DNA from: Opitutia bacterium
Lineage (GTDB): Bacteria; Verrucomicrobiota; Verrucomicrobiia; Opitutales; Opitutaceae
DNA: 64,000 nucleotides
NCBI GenBank assembly: GCA_016187945.1
Contig: JACPIT010000009.1
Location: 310,001 to 374,000 of the forward strand
Direction of reading: 5' to 3'
The notes beneath the pieces are model-generated. The model had not been told where the DNA came from and did no database searches. It saw nothing but the letters and a program-made list of their open reading frames with translations. Shown in pieces: positions 45,142 through 52,416 of this stretch; the stretch's first letter is position 1, and each line of letters starts with the position of its first letter. Made by a program: the position numbers and the translations under genes.

Positions 45142-46215
45142 TTATTTTCCGTAGACCCGGCCGCCCCATTGGGTGCCGAGGAAATCTTTCAGCGAAACGG
45201 ATTCCTGCTTCACGAAGCCGGGACCGAGTTTCTTCTTCGCGAACAGCTCAAGCACGCCGACGATGCCGGCAGCCGTCGTGAGCTGGATGGCGTTGAGCTT
45301 CCGGCCCTCGATGACAGCGCCGTAGAGTTTCTTGATGAAGCTGCGCTGCTTCAGGCCGCCGTGCGCGTCACGGCCGACGACGTTGACGTAGAACACCACG
45401 ACGTCGTTCTCGGTGAGCGGCACTTCCTGGTCGAAGATCTGCGTCACGAGTTCCTGCCGCGGCGCGAGGTTCAGGTCGTGCAGGAGGAACTTCATCAGGT
45501 CGCGGTGACCCGGGTAGCGCATGGTCTTGTAGTTCAGTTCCTGCACTTTTCCGGCGAAGGTCTCGCACATCGTCGCGACGCCGCCGGAGGTGTTGAACGC
45601 CTCGTATTCCGTGCCGTCGATCGTGATGCGCTCCATGCCGTCGAGCGGCATCGTCGTCACGTGCTTGCCGCCGAAGAGCGCCTCGCCGACCTGGCAGTAT
45701 TCGTTGATGAGGCCGGCGGTGCTCCAACTGAGATAATACTTCATCTGGTTGCTCGCGTCGCCAGGCAGCGCGCCGACGCGCATCTCGCACAGGCGCACCT
45801 GCTCGAGCGACGAGGCGAGCGAGCCGCCCACGATGTTGATCGCACCGGGCGCGAGGCCGCATTGCGGCATGAAGGTCGCCTTCGATTTCGCCGCGAGTTC
45901 GCGGATGAAGGCCGTCGTCTCGACGTCCTCGGTGAGGTCGAAATAACTGATGCCCGCCTTCGCGCAGGTGGAAGCGATCGCCTTGTTGAGGAAATACGGC
46001 GCGGCGCTCACGACGGCGTCGACGCCCTTCACGAACGCGGCGAGTTGCGCGGTCTCGTTGACGTCGACCTGCTTGAACTTCGATTTCTTGAGTGTGCTCA
46101 GGTCGATGTTGGTGCGCGCGTCGGCGAGGACGACGCCCGTGCAGAACTTCGAGGACTCGAGGAGCGTGGCGATGGTAGCGCCGACTTTGCCGGCACCGAC
46201 GATTCCGATCTTCAT
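45142..46215 (-). CDS. Saccharopine dehydrogenase-family protein
   Basis: 357 residues. Rossmann NAD(P) motif at the N-terminus (KIGIVGAGKVGATIATLL), then DVNETAQLAAFVKGVDAVVS and AGISYFDLTEDVE, typical of the saccharopine-dehydrogenase (LYS9-like) family. It likely produces alpha-aminoadipic semialdehyde from saccharopine, the substrate of the ALDH7 encoded just downstream. A lysine-ketoglutarate reductase is not adjacent, so the first step would be encoded elsewhere. Related carboxynorspermidine-type dehydrogenases belong to the same superfamily and are the main alternative. Confidence 0.85.
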   Translation of the reverse strand: MKIGIVGAGKVGATIATLLESSKFCTGVVLADARTNIDLSTLKKSKFKQVDVNETAQLAAFVKGVDAVVSAAPYFLNKAIASTCAKAGISYFDLTEDVETTAFIRELAAKSKATFMPQCGLAPGAINIVGGSLASSLEQVRLCEMRVGALPGDASNQMKYYLSWSTAGLINEYCQVGEALFGGKHVTTMPLDGMERITIDGTEYEAFNTSGGVATMCETFAGKVQELNYKTMRYPGHRDLMKFLLHDLNLAPRQELVTQIFDQEVPLTENDVVVFYVNVVGRDAHGGLKQRSFIKKLYGAVIEGRKLNAIQLTTAAGIVGVLELFAKKKLGPGFVKQESVSLKDFLGTQWGGRVYGK

Positions 46216-46439
46216 GCGGGGAATGAGAGGAGATCCGCCGCGTCGCGCGCGGGAATGCGGCGGCGGCAGCGGGGGTAATTTTCCCGGAGTTAACGGGCGG
46301 CGCGTGTCATATCCAAGCCGTTTCGCCTTCGCCTTTCGGTCATTACGGCGCGTGCGGCGGTGTTAAGACAGATTAACCGCGCGTGATTTCGTTCGCGAGG
46401 CTCGCCAACTCGTCGCGCGCCACTACGTTCGTTCTTCCG

Positions 46440-49400
46440 ATGAGCGCTGGAGCTTCTGCTGTCGATCTCTCCTCACTCGCGTCGCGCCTCCATGGCGAGT
46501 TGCACCGCGATCACATGATGCGCGCCCTCTACGCGACGGACGCCTCCGAATACCAGGAGATGCCGCTCGCCGTGGCGTTCCCGCGCGACGAACACGACGT
46601 CGGCGAACTCGTCCGCTTCGCGCACGAGCATGGCGTCGCGCTCGTCCCGCGCGCCGCCGGCACCTCCCTCGCGGGCCAGGTCGTCAGCCACGGCATCATC
46701 GTCGACGCCGGCCGCTACATGAACGCCATCCTCGCGACCGACGCCAACGCGCGCCGCGTGCGCGTGCAGCCGGGCATCGTGCGCAACAACCTCAACGTCG
46801 CCCTCGCGCCGCTGAAACTTTTCTTCCCGCCCGAGACCGCCACCGCCAACCGCGCGATGATCGGCGGCATGGTCGGCAACAACTCCTGCGGCGCCAACTC
46901 CATCGTCTACGGCACCACGCGCGAGCACCTCGTCTCCGCGCGCGGCTTCCTCACCGACGGCTCGCTCGTCACCTTCGGCCCGCTCACGCGCGCCGAGTTC
47001 GACGCGAAATGCGCCGGCCCCGCGACCTCGCTCGAAGCGAAAATCTACCGCACCGTCCGCGATCTCCTCGCTGACGCGAAGAATCGCCAGCTCATCCGCG
47101 ACAACTACCCGAAGCCCACCGTCACGCGCCGCAACACCGGCTACGCGCTCGACCGCTTGATGGAGTGCGACGTCTTCGACGCGTCGTCCGCCAAGCCCTT
47201 CAACCTCTGCCAGCTCCTCGCCGGCTCCGAGGGCACGCTGTTCTTCGGCACCGAGTTCGAGCTCAACCTCGAACCGATCCCGCCCGCGGGCGGCCTGCTC
47301 TGCGCACATTTCAAGACGATCGACGAGTCGCTGCGCGCGACCTTGATCGCGATGCGCCACAAGCCATTCGGCTGCGAACTCATCGACCGCCACATCCTCG
47401 AGTGCACCAAGGCCAACCTCGAGCAGGCGAAAAACCGCTTCTTCGTCCAAGGCGATCCGGGCGCCGTGCTGGTCATCGAGATTCGGAACACCGACCGCGC
47501 GGTCATCGAGCGCGAGTTCGCCGCCATCGAGGCCGAGTGCCGTGCCGCGGGCTTCGGCTACGCGTTCCCCACCGTCTGGGGCGCCGACGTCAACCGCGTC
47601 TGGGACCTGCGCCGCGCCGGCCAGGGCCTCATGAACAACGTCGAAGGCGACGCCAAGCCCCGCGAAGTCGTCGAAGACACCGCGGTCGCCGTAGAGGATT
47701 TGCCGGCCTACATCGCCGACTTCGACGCGATGCTGAAATCGAAATACGGCGTCAGCACCGTTTACTACGCGCACGCCGGCGCCGGCGAGCTGCACACGCG
47801 TCCGCTCTTCAACCTGAAAACCGCGGAAGGCCTGCGCCTGTTCCGCGGCATCGCCACCGACGTCGCGATCCTCGTGAAGAAATACCGCGGCTCGCTCTCC
47901 GGCGAGCACGGCGACGGCCGCCTGCGCGGCGAGTTCATCAAGTTCATGGTCGGCGACGAGTGCTACGCGATGATGCGCCGCATCAAGGAGACGTTCGACC
48001 CGCAGGGCATTTTCAATCCGGGCAAGATCATCGACACGCCGCCGATGGACAGCTCGCTGCGCCACTCGCCGGATCACGCCGAGCCGAAATACGACACGTT
48101 CTTCGACTTCGCTTCCTCGCAAGGCGTGCTCGGCGCCGCCGAAAAATGCACCGGCGTCGGCGAGTGCCGCAAATCGCACTTCGCCGGCGGCACCATGTGC
48201 CCGAGCTACATGGCCACGCGCGACGAGAAAGCCTCCACGCGCGGCCGCGCCAACATCCTCCGCCACGCGCTCTCGCATCCCGAAGACCTGACCGATCCGT
48301 GGGACAGCCCCGAGATCGCCGACGTCATGGACCTCTGCCTCTCGTGCAAAGGCTGCAAAGCCGAGTGCCCGTCGAACGTCGACATGGCGCGCCTCAAAGC
48401 CGAGTGGGCGCAGCACTATCAGGATGCGCACGGCGTGAAGCTCCGCTCGCGCCTCGTCGCCAATTTTTCGAAGAGCATGCGCATGGCCTCGCTCTGGCCC
48501 GCCGCCTACAACTGGGTCATCTCGCAGCCAGACCTCTCGCTCTGGATCAAAAAATTCGCCCGCTTCCACCCGAAGCGCAGCATGCCCGAGCTCTCGCTGG
48601 TCACGCTGGCGAAATGGCACAAAAAGAACGCGAACCGCCTGCAACCCGTGGGCAGCGCGCTCGCGCGCGCCGATTCCCCTGCCACGCCCGAAGCGCGCGC
48701 AAGCGCGCTGACCCACCAGCCCGCCTACCCCAACGGCCGCGTCTACCTCTTCTGCGACGAGTTCACCAACTACAACGACGCCGACGTCGGCGCCGCCGCG
48801 ACCGAATTGCTCAACCGCCTCGGCTACGAAGTCGTCATCCCCGAGCACGTCGACTCCGGCCGCGCGCACTTCTCGAAGGGCCTCGTCCGCGAAGCGCGCG
48901 AGTTCGCCATCCGCAACGTCGAGTTGCTCAAAGACGTCGTCACCGCGCAAACGCCGCTCATCGGCATCGAGCCGTCGGCGATCCTCGGTTTCCGCGACGA
49001 GTATCCCGACCTCGTCCCCGCCGAACTAAAATCCGCCGCGAAGGCCCTCGCGAAGAACGCGCTGCTGATCGACGAGTTCATCGCCCGCGAAGCCGACGCC
49101 GACCGCATCAAGAAATCCGCGTTCACGACGCGCGCGCAAACGATCAAGCTTCACGGCCACTGCCACCAGAAGGCGCTCTCGTCGCTCGTGCCGTCGGTGA
49201 AGATGCTCGAGTTGCCCGCGAACTACAAAGTGCAGCTCATCCCCAGCGGCTGCTGCGGCATGGCGGGCTCATTCGGTTACGAGGAGGAACACTACGAAGT
49301 CTCGCAGCAAATCGGCGAACTCGTGCTCTTCCCCACCGTGCGCAAAACGCCAGAGGACGTGCTCATCGCCGCGCCCGGCACGAGCTGCCGCCACCAGATC

Positions 49401-49463
49401 AAAGACGGCACCGGCCGCCAAGCGCAGCACCCGATCGTGATCCTGCGCGACGCTCTGGCGTAG
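46440..49463 (+). CDS. FAD-binding and Fe-S oxidoreductase fusion (D-lactate/2-hydroxyacid dehydrogenase type)
   Basis: 1007 residues from ATG at 46440 (a GTG at 46383 adds 19). Residues 1-540 are a VAO-type flavin dehydrogenase: VPRAAGTSLAGQVVSHGIIV, GGMVGNNSCGANSIVYGTTR and YAHAGAGELHTRPLFNL. Residues 560-700 have two Fe-S binding motifs: CTGVGECRKSHFAGGTMCPS and CLSCKGCKAECPSNVD. The C-terminal part has CCG-type motifs (HGHCHQKAL, PSGCCGMAGSFGYE). This is the GlcD plus GlcF-like one-chain architecture, oxidising a 2-hydroxyacid at the membrane; the substrate is inferred. Residues about 737-760 are encoded by an inverted REP pair inserted in frame (48648-48718). Confidence 0.92.
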   Translation: MSAGASAVDLSSLASRLHGELHRDHMMRALYATDASEYQEMPLAVAFPRDEHDVGELVRFAHEHGVALVPRAAGTSLAGQVVSHGIIVDAGRYMNAILATDANARRVRVQPGIVRNNLNVALAPLKLFFPPETATANRAMIGGMVGNNSCGANSIVYGTTREHLVSARGFLTDGSLVTFGPLTRAEFDAKCAGPATSLEAKIYRTVRDLLADAKNRQLIRDNYPKPTVTRRNTGYALDRLMECDVFDASSAKPFNLCQLLAGSEGTLFFGTEFELNLEPIPPAGGLLCAHFKTIDESLRATLIAMRHKPFGCELIDRHILECTKANLEQAKNRFFVQGDPGAVLVIEIRNTDRAVIEREFAAIEAECRAAGFGYAFPTVWGADVNRVWDLRRAGQGLMNNVEGDAKPREVVEDTAVAVEDLPAYIADFDAMLKSKYGVSTVYYAHAGAGELHTRPLFNLKTAEGLRLFRGIATDVAILVKKYRGSLSGEHGDGRLRGEFIKFMVGDECYAMMRRIKETFDPQGIFNPGKIIDTPPMDSSLRHSPDHAEPKYDTFFDFASSQGVLGAAEKCTGVGECRKSHFAGGTMCPSYMATRDEKASTRGRANILRHALSHPEDLTDPWDSPEIADVMDLCLSCKGCKAECPSNVDMARLKAEWAQHYQDAHGVKLRSRLVANFSKSMRMASLWPAAYNWVISQPDLSLWIKKFARFHPKRSMPELSLVTLAKWHKKNANRLQPVGSALARADSPATPEARASALTHQPAYPNGRVYLFCDEFTNYNDADVGAAATELLNRLGYEVVIPEHVDSGRAHFSKGLVREAREFAIRNVELLKDVVTAQTPLIGIEPSAILGFRDEYPDLVPAELKSAAKALAKNALLIDEFIAREADADRIKKSAFTTRAQTIKLHGHCHQKALSSLVPSVKMLELPANYKVQLIPSGCCGMAGSFGYEEEHYEVSQQIGELVLFPTVRKTPEDVLIAAPGTSCRHQIKDGTGRQAQHPIVILRDALA
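48648..48718. repeat. REP pair inside the oxidoreductase coding sequence
   Basis: Unit 1 (48648-48678) gtgggcagcgcgctcgcgcg, close to the unit at 51663-51694 (gtgggccagcgcgcttgcgc). Unit 2 (48691-48718) aagcgcgcgcaagcgcgctg, identical in core to 51574-51600 and 52229-52256. The pair is inverted, as beside the RAYT gene, and leaves the reading frame open. Confidence 0.9.
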
Positions 49464-49533
49464 TAGCGCCGGTCTTCGACCGGCGTCTGATCCGGCGCGC
49501 AACCCAAGTAGGGCCGGCTTCAGCCGGCCCTAC
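49463..49533. repeat. Two palindromes between the oxidoreductase and sensor genes
   Basis: gtagcgccggtcttcgaccg at 49463-49482, and a near-perfect 26-bp palindrome at 49508-49533 (gtagggccggctt then cagccggccctac). Confidence 0.75.
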
Positions 49534-49595
49534 GGCGCGCGCAGCGTGACTTTCGTCACATTCCCAGCCAGCGTGCGTTCTGCTACTCTGCCGCC

Positions 49596-50792
49596 ATGAG
49601 GCTTCCCTGCCCCGATCCGCAAAATCCGCACGCGCACCACCGCACCGATCTCTACGGAGCCTTCGCGTTCGGTTGCGTGATCCTCACGTGTTTCATGCAG
49701 TTCGTCGTGGCCAACCGCATCAACGGTTCGCTCTCGCAAGTCGCCGCGACGTTTATCCTCGGTGCGCTCTACGCCGCCCTCGGCATCCTCAACGACGGCA
49801 TCGCCGTCCGCTGCGGCATGCAGTGGCGCGACCGCATTTTCGTGGCGATGATCGCCATCGTGACCGCGATGGTGTTCGTCAGCCCGGTCCGCGGCTTCTT
49901 CGCGATCATCGTGCTGCCGCTGATGAGCCAGGCGATCTTCGACTACTCGCCCCGCCGCGCGCTCCTGGTTGGCCTCTACCTCTATGCCGTCAGCATCGGC
50001 GTGCTCGGTTACTACTACGGCGTCCGCGCGATCCCCGAGGCGATGATCAGCTATCTCGCGGCCTTCGCGTTCACGGCCGCCTTCACTTTCATCACTCGTC
50101 GCGCGCTCGATGCTCGCGACCGCGAGGGGAAGCTCCGGGCCGAGCTCGAGGAGGCCAACGAAAAACTCCGCGCCTACGCCGCCCAAGCCGAGGAACTCGC
50201 CACCACGCGCGAGCGCAATCGCCTTGCCCGCGAAATCCACGACGGCGTCGGCCATTACCTCACCGTCGTGAAAACCCAGCTCGATGTCGCCGCGGCCGTC
50301 TGCACCACGAATCCCGAGCAGGCCAAGGCCAACGTCGAAAAAGCCGCCAAGCTCACCGCCGAAGCGCTCGACGACGTCCGCCGCTCCGTCGGCGCGCTCC
50401 GCACCGACACCGCTCGCCCGCCGCTGCCCGACGCCATCAAGCAACTCGCCGCGCACGGCGAGCCCGTCCCCGCCGTCGCCATCGAAGGCACGCCGCGCGC
50501 GCTCCCGCCCGCCGTCGAGCACGCGCTCTTCCGCGCCGCGCAGGAAGGCCTCACCAACATCCGCAAACACGCTCGCGCCAGCTCTGCGCTCGTGCGCCTC
50601 GATTTCCGCGACGCGCAACGCGTGCAGCTCGAACTTTCCGACAACGGCGTCGGCCTGAACGGCAACGGCGCCGCCAGCGGCGGCTTCGGCCTCACCGGTC
50701 TGCGCGAACGCGTGGAACTCCTCGGCGGCACCGTCGCCGCCGCCAACCGCCTCGAAGGTGGCTTCGCCTTGCGCGTCGAGGTGCCGGCGTGA
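49596..50792 (+). CDS. Sensor histidine kinase, NarX/DesK-like (HisKA_3)
   Basis: 398 residues. Residues 20-165 hold about six membrane helices without a large periplasmic domain (YGAFAFGCVILTCFMQFVVA first). A coiled stretch follows at 170-205. The phospho-acceptor is the His in RLAREIHDGVGHYL (about 213), and a HATPase follows with N-box RAAQEGLTNIRKHA, DNGVGLNGNG and GGFGLTGLRERVELLGG. It pairs with the response-regulator gene 108 bp downstream. The signal is unknown; helices without a sensory loop suggest a signal in or near the membrane. Confidence 0.93.
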   Translation: MRLPCPDPQNPHAHHRTDLYGAFAFGCVILTCFMQFVVANRINGSLSQVAATFILGALYAALGILNDGIAVRCGMQWRDRIFVAMIAIVTAMVFVSPVRGFFAIIVLPLMSQAIFDYSPRRALLVGLYLYAVSIGVLGYYYGVRAIPEAMISYLAAFAFTAAFTFITRRALDARDREGKLRAELEEANEKLRAYAAQAEELATTRERNRLAREIHDGVGHYLTVVKTQLDVAAAVCTTNPEQAKANVEKAAKLTAEALDDVRRSVGALRTDTARPPLPDAIKQLAAHGEPVPAVAIEGTPRALPPAVEHALFRAAQEGLTNIRKHARASSALVRLDFRDAQRVQLELSDNGVGLNGNGAASGGFGLTGLRERVELLGGTVAAANRLEGGFALRVEVPA

Positions 50793-50817
50793 AACGCCAG
50801 CCCACATTCTCTTTCAC

Positions 50818-50890
50818 TGTAGCGGCGCTCTATAACCGCCGGCCCGGCCCGCGACGCGCGTCTCTTTCTCGGTCATAGACCGCCGCTACA
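50818..50890. repeat. REP-like pair between kinase and regulator genes
   Basis: tgtagcggcgctctataacc (from 50818) and complementary ggtcatagaccgccgctaca (50871-50890). It lies in the intercistronic gap of the two-component operon. Confidence 0.85.
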
Positions 50891-50900
50891 GGACTATCCC

Positions 50901-51566
50901 GTGAGCATTTCAAAAAAACTCCGTCTCCTCCTCGTCGACGACCAGTCGCTCTTCCGTGAAGCGCTCCGCGCACTCCTCACGCTCCAGCCCGACTTCGAGA
51001 TCGTCGCCGAAGCCGAGAACGGCGAGCGCGCGCTCGCGCTCGCGAAAGCTCACAAACCCGACGTCGTGCTCATGGACCTCCGCATGCCGGTCATGGGCGG
51101 AGTGGAAGCCACGCGCCGCCTCGGCCAGCTCGTGCCCACCGCGCGCGTCGTCGTGCTGACCACCTTCGACGAGGACGAGGAAATCTTCGAAGCCATGCGC
51201 GCCGGCGCGCTGGGCTATTTGCTGAAAGCCTGCTCCGCCGACAAACTCTGCGAGTCCGTGCGCGCCGCCGCCAAGGGCGCCTCGGTCCTCGAGCCGAGCG
51301 TCGCCGCCAAAATGATGGCCGAGCTGAATCGCTTGTCCGCGCGCGAAGGCAAAAAAATTTCCCAGCCGCTCGCCGAGCCGCTCTCGTCGCGCGAACTCGG
51401 CGTGCTGCGCTTGCTCGCCGTCGGCCGCAGCAACAAGGAGATCGGCTCCGAGCTCGGCATCACCGAGGGCACGGTGAAGAACCACATGACGAACGTTCTC
51501 GGCAAACTCGGCGTGCTCGACCGCACCCAAGCCGCCCTCCGCGCCCGCGAACTCGGATTGATTTGA
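50901..51566 (+). CDS. NarL/FixJ-family response regulator
   Basis: 221 residues from GTG at 50901. Receiver domain with the acidic pair LLLVDDQ, phospho-acceptor Asp in VLMDLRMPVMGG, and Lys in LLKA. The LuxR-type DNA-binding domain is at about 155-215 (LSSRELGVLRLLAVGRSNKE, ITEGTVKNHM). It acts downstream of the HisKA_3 kinase encoded just before it. Target genes unknown. A REP unit begins 5 bp after its stop. Confidence 0.95.
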   Translation: MSISKKLRLLLVDDQSLFREALRALLTLQPDFEIVAEAENGERALALAKAHKPDVVLMDLRMPVMGGVEATRRLGQLVPTARVVVLTTFDEDEEIFEAMRAGALGYLLKACSADKLCESVRAAAKGASVLEPSVAAKMMAELNRLSAREGKKISQPLAEPLSSRELGVLRLLAVGRSNKEIGSELGITEGTVKNHMTNVLGKLGVLDRTQAALRARELGLI

Positions 51567-51570
51567 GTCC

Positions 51571-51694
51571 GGAAAGCGCGCGCAAGCGCGCTGACCCACA
51601 TCCGGCGGACGCTCATCCTTAGCCCAGCGCGCAAGCCCGCAGACCACGACGCAACGCCCCCCTGTGGGCCAGCGCGCTTGCGCGCGCCTTTCCC
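51571..51694. repeat. REP elements 5' of the RAYT gene
   Basis: Unit 1 (51571-51600) aaagcgcgcgcaagcgcgct then gacccaca; unit 2 (51663-51694) inverted, tgtgggccagcgcgcttgcg then cgcgcc. A degenerate third copy lies around 51622-51645. Confidence 0.92.
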
Positions 51695-51711
51695 GCAGGC
51701 ACAATGGATTT

Positions 51712-52221
51712 ATGTCCACCGGCCCCGGTTTCGAAGCGCTCCGCCGCGGCCGCCTCTCGACTCCCGCTGCTCGATATTTTCTCACGCTCGGAACCGATCG
51801 CCGCCAGGCTGGACTTTCGAGTCCCCGCATCGCCGCCGCACTTCGCAACGAGATCGATGCCCTCGATGCCGACGCCTCCTGGTATTTGCATGGCGCGGTG
51901 ATCATGCCGGATCACCTGCACCTTCTCGCTACCCTCGGGAGTCGACTGACGCTCGGCCAAGCAATCGGCCGATTCAAAGCCAAGACACGCGCCCTATTGG
52001 CTACCACGCGACTCCGGTGGCAAGGCAACTACTTTGATCACCGACTGCGTCCCGACGACTCCATCGAGTCGGTGATTCGCTACATGTTTCTGAATCCGTA
52101 TCGCGCTCAGCTCCTCCCTCCTACCGAGCGGTATCCGTGGTTCTGGTTGGGAACCGAGGAATCAAAATGGTTCCACGCCACGCCAGCGGACCAACTGCCG
52201 GAGATCGAGTGGTTGCAGTGA
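51712..52221 (+). CDS. REP-associated tyrosine transposase (RAYT, Y1/HUH single-strand nuclease)
   Basis: 169 residues from ATG at 51712, a usual RAYT length. The HUH-type motif is HLH at 68-70 in GAVIMPDHLHLLATLG. The catalytic tyrosine is Y124 in SVIRYMFLNPYRAQLL, and WQGNYFDHRLRPDDSIES is the conserved block before it. RAYTs cut REP single strands and are thought to spread REP elements; they are domesticated single-copy genes rather than typical IS. Both flanks carry inverted REP pairs (51571-51694 and 52226-52329), the arrangement of a REPtron. An alternative start upstream lies within the REP and is rejected. Confidence 0.95.
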   Translation: MSTGPGFEALRRGRLSTPAARYFLTLGTDRRQAGLSSPRIAAALRNEIDALDADASWYLHGAVIMPDHLHLLATLGSRLTLGQAIGRFKAKTRALLATTRLRWQGNYFDHRLRPDDSIESVIRYMFLNPYRAQLLPPTERYPWFWLGTEESKWFHATPADQLPEIEWLQ

Positions 52222-52225
52222 TGGC

Positions 52226-52329
52226 GGGAAAGCGCGCGCAAGCGCGCTGACCCACACCCGCCTTTCGTAGGCCAGCGCTGCCATCACGTCCGCCCTCTGT
52301 AGGCCAGCGCGCTTGCGCGCGCCTCCCCC
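52226..52329. repeat. REP elements 3' of the RAYT gene
   Basis: Unit 3 (52226-52256) gggaaagcgcgcgcaagcgc then gctgacccaca, 5 bp after the RAYT stop; unit 4 (52298-52329) inverted, tgtaggccagcgcgcttgcg then cgcgcc. A degenerate copy lies between. Confidence 0.92.
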
Positions 52330-52416
52330 GCCCGTGATCCAAGTCATGCCGCGACATGACCTCGACCCTGACCTCCGGCTCATCCGCCGCGCGCCGCCGC
52401 CTGCTACGCTGCGGGC

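Noticed and set aside
51571-52329. RAYT region as an ordinary insertion sequence with terminal inverted repeats
   Set aside because: The flanking sequences are repeated REP pairs, not one pair of terminal repeats; no target-site duplication is visible, and the protein is a RAYT.
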